Part shown: piece by piece, positions 8,444 to 14,365 of the stretch
How the letters are laid out: the number at the start of each line of letters is the position of its first letter
Numbering within the stretch: position 1 is the stretch's first letter
NCBI GenBank assembly: GCA_023416875.1
Contig: JAEZGT010000084.1
Coordinates: 1-14,365, forward strand
Length of the DNA stretch: 14,365 nt
Direction: 5' to 3'
From: Pseudomonadota bacterium
Lineage (GTDB): Bacteria > Pseudomonadota > Gammaproteobacteria > Pseudomonadales > Cellvibrionaceae
Made by a program: the position numbers and the translations under genes
Notes under the pieces: model-generated
Database searches by the model: none
What the model saw: the letters and a program-made list of their open reading frames with translations, nothing else
What the model was told of the DNA's origin: nothing

Positions 8444-9667
8444 ATGAATTTAGAAATTATCCTGGGCGTCGTGATGTTCACGGTGATCGTCCTGTCTTTG
8501 GTGATTGTCATTCTCGCCGCCAAAGCCAAATTGGTGAGTGGCGGTGAAGTGCAGATTCTCATCAACGACGAAAAAACCATAACAGTACCCGCTGGTGGCA
8601 AGTTGCTGCAGACACTGGCATCCAACAACGTGTTTCTGGCTTCAGCCTGCGGCGGTGGTGGCAGTTGTGCGCAGTGCCGATGTATCGTCAACGACGGCGG
8701 CGGCTCGATTCTTCCCACCGCAGAAGCCCATTTCAATCGCCGTGAGCAAAATGAAGGCTGGCGTTTGAGCTGTCAGGTACCGGTGAAACAGAACATGAAG
8801 ATTCATGTTCCGGAAGAAGTGTTTGGGGTTAAGCAGTGGGAGTGCACTGTGGAGTCCAATCCCAACGTGGCAACCTTTATTAAAGAGCTGACTTTGCGTT
8901 TGCCTGAAGGTGAAAGCGTGGACTTCCGCGCAGGTGGTTATGTCCAGCTGGAAGCTCCACCACACCACGTAAAATATTCTGACTTTAATGTGGAGCCACA
9001 ATTCCGCGGCGACTGGGAGCGCTTTGGTTTCTTCAAGCTCGAATCCAAAGTGACCGAGCCGGTAATCCGCGCTTATTCCATGGCGAATTACCCGGAAGAA
9101 AAAGGCATCGTTAAATTCAATATCCGTATTGCGACGCCGCCACCGAAATCCCAAGGGATTCCACCCGGAAAAATGTCGTCCTATGTTTTCAGTCTCAAAC
9201 CCGGCGACAAAATTACCGTTTACGGTCCTTTCGGAGAATTCTTTGCCAAGAAGACCGATGCCGAGATGGTGTTTATCGGTGGTGGCGCTGGCATGGCTCC
9301 TATGCGTTCGCACATTTTTGATCAGCTGCGCCGCCTCAAAAGTGATCGGAAAATGACTTTCTGGTACGGCGCCCGCTCTTTGCGCGAGCTGTTCTACAAG
9401 GAAGACTACGACATGCTGCAAGCGGAAAACCCCAACTTTAAATGGCACATTGCATTGTCTGATCCGCAACCGGAGGACAACTGGACCGGCCTCACCGGCT
9501 TTATTCACAATGTTCTCTACGAACAATATCTGAAGGACCACCCGGCGCCTGAAGATTGTGAGTACTACATGTGCGGGCCTCCGATGATGAACGCCGCTGT
9601 AATCAAGATGTTGAAGGATCTCGGGGTTGAAGATGAAAACATCATGCTCGACGACTTTGGTGGTTGA
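8444..9667 (+). CDS. nqrF: Na+-translocating NADH:quinone reductase subunit F (NADH-oxidising)
   Basis: NqrF is the electron entry subunit: it oxidises NADH on the cytoplasmic face with FAD and passes electrons to a 2Fe-2S cluster. The product has 407 residues. It shows one N-terminal membrane helix (about 3-26) and a ferredoxin domain with Cys69, Cys75, Cys78 and Cys110 in the C-x5-C-x2-C...C arrangement. The FAD motif R209-AYSM213 and the nucleotide-binding GGGAGMAPMRSH (279-290) follow, then CGPPMM (377-382) and the terminal DDFGG. The ATG at 8444 has AGGA at 8431-8434, nine bases upstream. It is the last gene of the operon; a strong terminator begins 24 bases after its stop. apbE, often next in relatives, is absent. 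Confidence 0.98.
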   Translation: MNLEIILGVVMFTVIVLSLVIVILAAKAKLVSGGEVQILINDEKTITVPAGGKLLQTLASNNVFLASACGGGGSCAQCRCIVNDGGGSILPTAEAHFNRREQNEGWRLSCQVPVKQNMKIHVPEEVFGVKQWECTVESNPNVATFIKELTLRLPEGESVDFRAGGYVQLEAPPHHVKYSDFNVEPQFRGDWERFGFFKLESKVTEPVIRAYSMANYPEEKGIVKFNIRIATPPPKSQGIPPGKMSSYVFSLKPGDKITVYGPFGEFFAKKTDAEMVFIGGGAGMAPMRSHIFDQLRRLKSDRKMTFWYGARSLRELFYKEDYDMLQAENPNFKWHIALSDPQPEDNWTGLTGFIHNVLYEQYLKDHPAPEDCEYYMCGPPMMNAAVIKMLKDLGVEDENIMLDDFGG

Positions 9668-9690
9668 GGCCTGATTGTCGCGGACTAACG

Positions 9691-9721
9691 AAGCGAGGGT
9701 GTAAAACACCCTCGCTTTTTT
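9691..9721 (+). terminator. Rho-independent terminator of the nqrABCDEF operon
   Basis: A perfect 12-bp stem (9691-9702 with 9706-9717, AAGCGAGGGTGT against ACACCCTCGCTT) has a three-base AAA loop. It runs straight into six T residues (9716-9721), with more T after one G. This is a textbook intrinsic terminator 24 bases after the nqrF stop. It implies that nqrM downstream is made either from readthrough or from its own promoter. Confidence 0.95.
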
Positions 9722-9903
9722 GTTTCTGCAGGGCAAGGATACTCTTAGGCCACGATTGTCTAAACTTTTGGAAGCACTATTGCGTATGTGCATCAGCGAG
9801 CCTTGTGACGACAAGGGTGCAGGCAGGTAGAAAACGGACTGGCAGGTAGAAAACGGGGCGGACAGGTGGAAACTAGATAGATAGAAATTAGAGTGAGGTG
9901 GTT
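9722..9903 (+). other. nqrF-nqrM spacer, no gene; apbE absent
   Basis: After the terminator, about 180 bp precede nqrM and carry no credible reading frame. Contents: a very weak promoter-like pair (TTGTCT 9756-9761, TATTGC 9778-9783, 16-bp spacer), a small hairpin CCTTGT-GACG-ACAAGG (9801-9816), and the tandem repeat described separately. In Vibrio and Pseudomonas apbE usually sits here. No remnant of its FMN-transferase sequence is visible. Confidence 0.6.
9822..9887 (+). repeat. Short degenerate tandem repeat upstream of nqrM
   Basis: Two exact copies of the 16-base word GGCAGGTAGAAAACGG begin at 9822 and 9841. A diverged third copy, GACAGGTGGAAACTAG, begins at 9861, and a still weaker fourth is centred on GATAGAAA at 9880-9887. 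The cores are spaced 19, 20 and 15 bases apart. The array lies just upstream of the nqrM ribosome site. It could be a replication-slippage product or a set of binding sites; the sequence does not decide. Confidence 0.75.
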
Positions 9904-10149
9904 ATGACAACGATATTTTTGACATTTTTTATTTTGTTGCTCGTGGTTGCCGGGATGGCGGTGGGCGTGATCTTTCGCGGCAAACCGATCAAAGGTTCAT
10001 GTGGTGGTATCGCTTCACTAGGCATGGGTCAGGCCTGCGAAATCTGCGGTGGCGACAAAAATAAATGCGATACCGAAACAGATGCCAAGAACAGCACAGT
10101 CGCCAAGACAGGGCCCACATCACTTGCCTATAACGCGGCGGAAAAATAA
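9904..10149 (+). CDS. nqrM: Na+-NQR maturation protein NqrM (DUF539)
   Basis: NqrM is a small membrane-anchored protein required for assembly of active Na+-NQR; it is thought to deliver iron for the NqrD/NqrE centre. The 81-residue product has one N-terminal membrane helix (about 3-23). A cysteine-rich segment follows with Cys33 (GSCGG), Cys45 and Cys48 (CEIC) and Cys55, the conserved pattern of the family. The C-terminal 25 residues are polar and look disordered. I start at the ATG at 9904, five bases after GAGG (9895-9898). A GTG at 9898 in the same frame would overlap that site. The gene is separated from nqrF by a strong terminator, so it may be expressed independently. Confidence 0.93.
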   Translation: MTTIFLTFFILLLVVAGMAVGVIFRGKPIKGSCGGIASLGMGQACEICGGDKNKCDTETDAKNSTVAKTGPTSLAYNAAEK

Positions 10150-10167
10150 AGCATCGTTCTATCTTTA

Positions 10168-10191
10168 GAGCCAGTCGTCGCTGATTGGCTC
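10168..10191 (+). promoter_or_regulatory. Stem-loop between nqrM and sthA
   Basis: GAGCCAGTC (10168-10176) pairs with GATTGGCTC (10183-10191), giving nine pairs with one G-T, around a six-base loop. No T-run follows, so it is not a canonical terminator. It may be an RNA-processing or stability element between two co-transcribed genes, or a weak attenuator. Confidence 0.4.
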
Positions 10192-10239
10192 ATGTGCGGC
10201 GTTCCTAATGACCAATAGAAACCGGGAGGAAGCAGGAGC

Positions 10240-11637
10240 ATGGCGGATTACACCTATGATTTTTTGGTGATCGGAGCTGGGCCGGCAGGTGAGGCAGCTG
10301 CTATGGCGGCCACAAAAGGAGGCTTGAAAGTAGGGGTGGTGGATGACACTGGGAGTTTAGGTGGCAACTGCACCCATCGCGGCACCATCCCTTCAAAATC
10401 CATTCGTCACGCCGTCAAACAGGTTATCCATTACCGCCAGCAGCCGGAAGTGTTGCAAATGGCATCGCTGCCGCCGATTTCCTATCCGACTATTCTGGCC
10501 TCTGCAAAAAAAATCATCCCGCGCAAAGTGGCGATGCACAAATCCTACTTTATGCGCAATCGCATATATGTCCATTCAGGCACCGCGCAATTTGCTGGAC
10601 CCAATATTATTGAGGTGCAGTTGCCTTACGGCGTCGTCGACAGAATCAATGCAAAAAATATTTTAATTGCGACGGGCTCGCGGCCTTATCGCCCTGCCAA
10701 TGTCGATTTTACCCATCCGCGCATTTACGACAGCGACACCATTCTGGAAATGAATCACACCCCGCGGACCTTGATTATTTACGGTGCGGGAGTCATTGGG
10801 TGTGAGTACGCCTCGATTTTTTCCGGGCTAGGTGTAAAGGTGGATTTGATTAATGCACGGGAACACTTATTGGAATTTCTCGATAGTGAAATATCCGACG
10901 CGCTCAGTTATCACCTGCGCGAAAAAGGCGTGTTGGTTCGTCAGCTAGAGGAATTTGAGAGTCTGCAGGCGACTGATCATGGCGTTTCGCTGAAATTGCA
11001 ATCGGGCAAGCGGATCAAGGCAGATGCGTTGCTATGGTGTAACGGCCGCTCGGGCAATACCGAATTGCTGAATCTACAGAACGCGGGTTTACAGGCCAAT
11101 CACCGCGGTCAGATCGAGGTGGATGAAGAATACCGCACGTCGCAACCGCATATTTATGCGGCGGGCGATGTGATCGGTTGGCCAAGCCTCGCCAGTGCGT
11201 CCTACGACCAGGGCCGCGCTGTGGTGGCCTCTATCATGGGTGAGCCTGTTCGCCGGGTGACGGATGCGCCCACCGGTATCTATACGCTGCCGGAAATCAG
11301 CTCGGTGGGCAAAACAGAAGCTGAATTGACCGCTGCCAAGGTTCCTTATGAAGTGGGGCGGGCTTTTTTCAAAGACATCGCCAAAGCGCAGATCAGCGGC
11401 GAAGAGGTGGGGATGCTGAAAATCCTTTTCCATCTCGATACCTTAGAGATTTTAGGTATCCATTGTTTTGGTGCGGAAGCGGCGGAGATTATTCACATTG
11501 GCCAAGCGATCATGAATCAACATGGGCAGGCCAACAGTATCGAATACTTTACCAATACCACGTTCAATTACCCCACCATGGCAGAGGCCTACCGGATTGC
11601 TGCGCTCAACGGGCTGAACCGTCTCCATCGCCAATAA
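10240..11637 (+). CDS. sthA: Soluble pyridine nucleotide transhydrogenase
   Basis: SthA is a soluble FAD flavoprotein that moves hydride between NADPH and NAD+, in cells mainly turning excess NADPH into NADH. The 465-residue product closely resembles E. coli SthA. The FAD-binding site is G12-A-G-P-A-G17. The family replaces the usual CxxxxC redox disulfide with GGNC44-THRG-T49-IPSK, so only the first cysteine is kept. The second nucleotide fold is G182-AGVIG187, followed by YAAGDVIG near residue 310. The C-terminal interface domain ends TTFNYPTMAEAYRIAALNGLNRL. The lone cysteine separates it from lipoamide dehydrogenase and glutathione reductase. The ATG at 10240 has GGGAGGA (10224-10230) nine bases upstream. 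It lies 90 bases after nqrM, possibly co-transcribed, and is the next NAD(H)-handling gene beside Na+-NQR. Confidence 0.96.
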   Translation: MADYTYDFLVIGAGPAGEAAAMAATKGGLKVGVVDDTGSLGGNCTHRGTIPSKSIRHAVKQVIHYRQQPEVLQMASLPPISYPTILASAKKIIPRKVAMHKSYFMRNRIYVHSGTAQFAGPNIIEVQLPYGVVDRINAKNILIATGSRPYRPANVDFTHPRIYDSDTILEMNHTPRTLIIYGAGVIGCEYASIFSGLGVKVDLINAREHLLEFLDSEISDALSYHLREKGVLVRQLEEFESLQATDHGVSLKLQSGKRIKADALLWCNGRSGNTELLNLQNAGLQANHRGQIEVDEEYRTSQPHIYAAGDVIGWPSLASASYDQGRAVVASIMGEPVRRVTDAPTGIYTLPEISSVGKTEAELTAAKVPYEVGRAFFKDIAKAQISGEEVGMLKILFHLDTLEILGIHCFGAEAAEIIHIGQAIMNQHGQANSIEYFTNTTFNYPTMAEAYRIAALNGLNRLHRQ

Positions 11638-11644
11638 CAAGAGT

Positions 11645-11663
11645 GCCGGAGCCTGGCTCCGGC
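11645..11663. terminator. Putative bidirectional terminator hairpin between convergent genes
   Basis: GCCGGAG (11645-11651) pairs with CTCCGGC (11657-11663) around CCTGG. The GC-rich stem lies eight bases after the sthA stop and nine bases from the stop of the convergent minus-strand gene. No proper T-run follows on either strand, so it would be a weak intrinsic terminator or a Rho-assisted one. Position between convergent genes is the main support. Confidence 0.5.
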
Positions 11664-11671
11664 GCCCTAAC

Positions 11672-11986
11672 TCAGTTCTTCTGCGGCGCTTTTACCACGG
11701 CATGAATTACGTGGTCACCTTCAAAATAAACCGTGAACTGATCGTAATCCCATGTGTAAATCGGAGGCGTGCCAACGGGGCCGGACTGGTTTATGGGTTG
11801 GCCGAACTTTTCCTCCACCTGAGCCTTGCGCATACCGGTTGGAGGTGTGTTGACCTGCCATTCCTTACCCTGCTGGCCAAGCGGAATTGCGATGGTTTCG
11901 GCGGTGGCAATACCTGCAAACAGCGGAAACAACGCCCCGAGGCAGGCCAGGAAAAAGGAGCGGGAGGATATGCGACTTGGCTTCAT
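11672..11986 (-). CDS. Small exported protein with BamE/SmpA-like motif, function unknown
   Basis: I do not know a function for this 104-residue protein. It has a clear Sec signal peptide: basic start (MKPSRISSR), hydrophobic core FFLACLGALFPLF, and a likely signal peptidase I cut after ATA at residue 29. That leaves about 75 mature residues in the periplasm. Cys15 does not sit in a proper lipobox, so a lipoprotein is unlikely. The mature part (GMRKAQVEEKFGQP near 51-64, then YTWDYDQFTVYFEGDHVIHAVV) follows the helix-plus-sheet pattern of BamE/SmpA-type folds; this is inference by eye. Its ATG overlaps the stop of the upstream PilZ gene as ATGA, with GGAG at 11998-11995 as ribosome site, so the two are probably translationally coupled. 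I recall similar small proteins beside PilZ genes in pseudomonads, which would make it a conserved pair. Confidence 0.8.
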   Translation of the reverse strand: MKPSRISSRSFFLACLGALFPLFAGIATAETIAIPLGQQGKEWQVNTPPTGMRKAQVEEKFGQPINQSGPVGTPPIYTWDYDQFTVYFEGDHVIHAVVKAPQKN

Positions 11987-12564
11987 TGTTTATTCTCCGA
12001 TGTTGAACTTCGTTTGCGATGGCTGACCTGGGCTTTGATGATCTGGCGCGCCAGTTCCTGGCGATCCTGCTCTCTCAACCGATGGAAGGTGGCACCTATA
12101 CGGTATCCGTCGTCGCCTTCTTCCACGCAACGGCTGACCGAAGCGAAGACTATCACGGGTGTATAGCTAGGTAAAAAAATCATTCGCAAAACCAAAAAGT
12201 TACCCTTATAAAGCGCTCTGTCACTGCGAAACGCCACACCGCCTTCACTGATGTTGATGCGCTCGGCACTGCTTTTTAATCCAGAAGAAAACAGGCTGTG
12301 ACGCGCCACCAAGTCGATTTTCTGGCTCAGTTTCTGAAGATAGTCGCCGAGCAGGCGCTGTTTGTCCGAGATCAGCTTGAGCATTTGTTGCGCCTCCCGG
12401 TCGATCCGGCGCAACTCCGCCACCATGTTCAAGGCCAAGCTGTCACCTATGGCACTTTCGGGTTCCTGTTCCTCCGCCGTGTGGTTATCTACTGGACGAA
12501 AGTCAAAGATCAGGTCGTGATTGACGCGGAACGTGCTGCGGCGCTCAGGAGGGACTGTAGTCAT
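11983..12564 (-). CDS. PilZ-domain protein, putative c-di-GMP receptor with helical insert
   Basis: PilZ proteins bind cyclic-di-GMP and control motility, adhesion or polysaccharide output. The 193-residue product begins MTTVPPERRSTFRVNHDL, with the R9-x3-R13 motif. The second motif N104-I-S106-E-G-G109 (N-x-S-x2-G) opens a beta-rich stretch (VAFRSDRALYKGNFLVLRM, then SVSRCVEEGDDGYRIGATF) typical of PilZ. Unusually, about 90 residues separate the motifs. That gap includes an acidic linker (25-40) and a long amphipathic helix with leucine-rich heptad-like spacing (about 42-92), which suggests oligomerisation. A Xanthomonas PilZ protein with a heptad-repeat tetramer helix is a precedent. The protein has no signal peptide or membrane segment and is cytoplasmic. 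An in-frame TTG at 12621 would add 19 residues; the ATG at 12564 fits the domain better, though neither has a clear Shine-Dalgarno. It is ATGA-coupled to the exported small protein downstream. Confidence 0.85.
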   Translation of the reverse strand: MTTVPPERRSTFRVNHDLIFDFRPVDNHTAEEQEPESAIGDSLALNMVAELRRIDREAQQMLKLISDKQRLLGDYLQKLSQKIDLVARHSLFSSGLKSSAERINISEGGVAFRSDRALYKGNFLVLRMIFLPSYTPVIVFASVSRCVEEGDDGYRIGATFHRLREQDRQELARQIIKAQVSHRKRSSTSENKQ

Positions 12565-12638
12565 GGCGTTAGCTTGTGCGTGGTTGCGGTTTAGTAATGA
12601 TAGCTGACTGATGCACCGCAACTCGTGAGTGCTGCCTT

Positions 12639-12666
12639 TTGGTGGGGATCTTTAAACGTCTATAAT
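12639..12666 (+). promoter_or_regulatory. Candidate sigma-70 promoter of yheS
   Basis: A perfect -10 box TATAAT lies at 12661-12666, with TTGGTG (12639-12644; three of six) 16 bp upstream as a weak -35 box. Initiation near 12673 would give a leader of only about 23 nt before the ATG at 12696. It lies in the 131-bp region between yheS and the divergent PilZ gene. Confidence 0.55.
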
Positions 12667-12695
12667 CCGCCGTCGTTTTCTCTCGAGCCGTTCCA

Positions 12696-14365
12696 ATGAT
12701 TCAATTGCAGGCGCTCGGTCTTCAGCTGGGGACCAAAGTCCTTCTCGAAAAAGCCGACCTGACCGTTTATCCAGGGCAAAAATGGGGAATTATCGGTGCC
12801 AATGGCAGCGGTAAATCCAGCCTGTTCAAACTTCTGCTGAAAGAGCTGCAGGCGGATACCGGATCTCTGCATATCCCCAAAGATTGGGTGTTAGCTCATA
12901 TGGCCCAGGAAGTGGCTCACCAAGACCGCTGTGCCCTCGATTATGTGATCGACGGTGATTTTGCACTGCGCGAACTCGAAGCGCAGATAGCGGAAGAGCA
13001 CGATGGCGAACAACTGGCGCGGCTCTACAGCCGTATGGAAGCGCTGGATGGTTATACCGCGGAGGCGCGGGCACAAAAGCTGTTGCGTGGTTTGGGATTC
13101 TCCATGGTTGATGCCGGACGGAATGTTACGGAGTTTTCCGGCGGCTGGCGTATACGTCTCAATCTCGCTCGTGCGCTTATGTGCCGTTCCGATCTATTGC
13201 TCCTGGACGAGCCCACTAACCACCTCGAGTTGGATGCGACCCTTTGGTTGGAGCAATGGCTTAACCAATACACCGGCACTTTGCTGATCATCTCCCACGA
13301 TCGGGATTTTCTCGACAACGTGGTCAGCAATATCGTGAATTTCGAAAACACCCGCCTGATCAGTTACAGCGGTAACTACTCCTCCTACGAAAAACAAAAG
13401 GCCGAGCGTTTGGCGAATCAAGCCGCTGCCTTTTCCAAGCAACAGGAGCGCATTGCGGAAATCGAAGATTTTGTCCGGCGCTTCCGCGCCAAAGCGACCA
13501 AAGCCAAACAGGCGCAGAGCCGTCTGAAAGAGCTGGAGCGCATGGAAAAAATCGCTCCCGCCCATGTGGATTCACCCTTTAATTTCCGTTTCCCTGAGCC
13601 GGAGCGAGTGCCGCAACAGCTGCTGACATTTACCGAAGCGGATATCGGTTACGGTGAGCGGACAGTTCTGCACAACGTCAATACCTCGATTTTCGGCCAG
13701 TCTCGCATAGGTTTGCTGGGGCATAACGGCGCGGGTAAATCGACCTTTATCAAGGCGCTTATCGGCGGAATTGCATTAAGTCGCGGCGAGCGGGTGGAGT
13801 CTGCGCATCTCAAAATCGGTTATTTCGCCCAGCATCAGCTGGAAGCGCTGGATCTGGATGCGTCCTGCGCGCTGCATCTGCAGCGCCTGCGTCCCACGGC
13901 TTCGGAGCAGGAAATCCGCAACTTTCTTGGCAGTTTCGATTTCAAAGGTGATCGGGCGTTTGAAACCATTCGCCATTTCTCCGGCGGAGAAAAAGCCCGA
14001 CTCGCACTGGCGATTTTGGCGTGGCAAAAGCCAAATCTGCTGGTGCTGGATGAGCCCACCAACCACTTGGATCTGGAAGTCCGGCATGCGTTGACGGTTG
14101 CGCTGCAAGCGTTTGCCGGGGCCATAGTGGTGGTTTCCCATGATCGCCATTTGCTGCGTAATACTGTGGACGAATTCTGGCTGATTGATTCCGGTCGGGT
14201 GGAACCATTTGCGGGAGATCTTGCCGATTACCAGCAGTGGCTGACCGGAAGCAAAGCGGCAGCTGAAATCGAATCCAAACCCGTAGAAACCAAAGCCGTC
14301 GAGCGGGACAAAAAATCCCAACGGCAGAATGCGGCGGCGGTGCGGGATAAGTTAAAACCCTTCAC
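12696..14365 (+). CDS. yheS: ABC-F family ATPase YheS (C-terminus beyond window)
   Basis: ABC-F proteins are soluble twin-ATPase proteins without membrane segments; those studied bind the ribosomal E-site region and help translation, while YheS itself is less well defined. In the 556 residues present, the first ATPase has Walker A GANGSGKSS (34-42), signature FSGGWRIRL (147-155) and Walker B LLLLDEPTNHLELD (167-180). A charged linker follows (RRFRAKATKAKQAQSRLKEL, 261-280), which is the ABC-F arm region. The second ATPase has GHNGAGKST (342-350), FSGGEKARL (428-436) and LLVLDEPTNHLDL (448-460). Both catalytic glutamates after Walker B are present. Overall similarity to E. coli YheS (637 residues) is high, more so than to Uup or EttA, so about 80 residues are missing at the right edge, within the charged C-terminal tail. 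The ATG at 12696 lacks a strong ribosome site. Confidence 0.93.
   Translation, partial: MIQLQALGLQLGTKVLLEKADLTVYPGQKWGIIGANGSGKSSLFKLLLKELQADTGSLHIPKDWVLAHMAQEVAHQDRCALDYVIDGDFALRELEAQIAEEHDGEQLARLYSRMEALDGYTAEARAQKLLRGLGFSMVDAGRNVTEFSGGWRIRLNLARALMCRSDLLLLDEPTNHLELDATLWLEQWLNQYTGTLLIISHDRDFLDNVVSNIVNFENTRLISYSGNYSSYEKQKAERLANQAAAFSKQQERIAEIEDFVRRFRAKATKAKQAQSRLKELERMEKIAPAHVDSPFNFRFPEPERVPQQLLTFTEADIGYGERTVLHNVNTSIFGQSRIGLLGHNGAGKSTFIKALIGGIALSRGERVESAHLKIGYFAQHQLEALDLDASCALHLQRLRPTASEQEIRNFLGSFDFKGDRAFETIRHFSGGEKARLALAILAWQKPNLLVLDEPTNHLDLEVRHALTVALQAFAGAIVVVSHDRHLLRNTVDEFWLIDSGRVEPFAGDLADYQQWLTGSKAAAEIESKPVETKAVERDKKSQRQNAAAVRDKLKPF

Noticed and set aside
3828..9667. Possible Rnf complex instead of Na+-NQR
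   Set aside because: NqrA lacks the RnfC 4Fe-4S motifs, NqrF carries the FAD/NADH domain absent from Rnf, there is no RnfB ferredoxin, and nqrM lies adjacent.
8642..9814. A 390-codon minus-strand open frame covering nqrF and the terminator
   Set aside because: Antisense to an unmistakable nqrF and running through its terminator; no domain or plausible start context.
10240..11637. Possible dihydrolipoamide dehydrogenase or glutathione reductase
   Set aside because: The second redox cysteine is replaced by Thr49 and the C-terminus matches SthA, not the disulfide reductases.
11672..11986. Lipoprotein reading of the small exported protein, using Cys15
   Set aside because: The residues before Cys15 (FLA) do not form a proper lipobox and the hydrophobic core would be too short; a signal peptidase I site after residue 29 is better.

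Overview
The window (14,365 bp) reads as a chromosomal housekeeping segment of a gammaproteobacterium, most likely of the Pseudomonas/Cellvibrio side of the class. This rests on protein resemblance: Mfd, the six Na+-NQR subunits, NqrM, an SthA-type transhydrogenase and a YheS-type ABC-F protein all look like gammaproteobacterial versions. The gene order mfd / nqr / sthA / PilZ gene also resembles what I remember of Pseudomonas. Genus cannot be fixed from the sequence alone. There is no sign of phage, insertion sequence, CRISPR, tRNA or rRNA.

Layout. Positions 1-3377, minus strand: mfd (transcription-repair coupling factor), missing only its last few dozen codons at the window edge. Positions 3378-3827: a divergent intergenic region with a strong TATAAT box, a leader of about 300 nt and a stem-loop just before nqrA. 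Positions 3828-9667, plus strand: a tightly packed, complete nqrABCDEF operon with overlapping or nearly abutting genes, closed by a very strong intrinsic terminator at 9691-9721. Positions 9722-9903: a short non-coding stretch with a degenerate tandem repeat. Positions 9904-10149: nqrM, the Na+-NQR maturation factor. Positions 10240-11637: sthA. Positions 11672-12564, minus strand: two translationally coupled genes, a PilZ-domain protein followed by a small exported BamE-like protein, convergent with sthA. Positions 12696-14365, plus strand: yheS, cut by the right edge.

How the genes work together. NqrA-F form the respiratory Na+-translocating NADH:ubiquinone oxidoreductase. It oxidises NADH in the cytoplasm (NqrF: FAD and 2Fe-2S), passes electrons through the NqrD/E membrane iron centre and the covalent FMNs of NqrC and NqrB to ubiquinone, and pumps Na+ out. 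NqrM is needed to build the NqrD/E iron centre. SthA, next to it, balances NADPH against NADH in the soluble phase, so this is a redox-balance neighbourhood. The FMN transferase gene apbE, which in several relatives follows nqrF, is not here although both FMN-acceptor threonine motifs are intact. An apbE copy elsewhere in the genome is therefore predicted.

I found no convincing new multi-gene system. The points most worth a second look are the PilZ protein, whose two c-di-GMP motifs are about 90 residues apart with a heptad-like helix between them; its ATGA-coupled exported partner; the missing apbE; and the decaying tandem repeat in front of nqrM.
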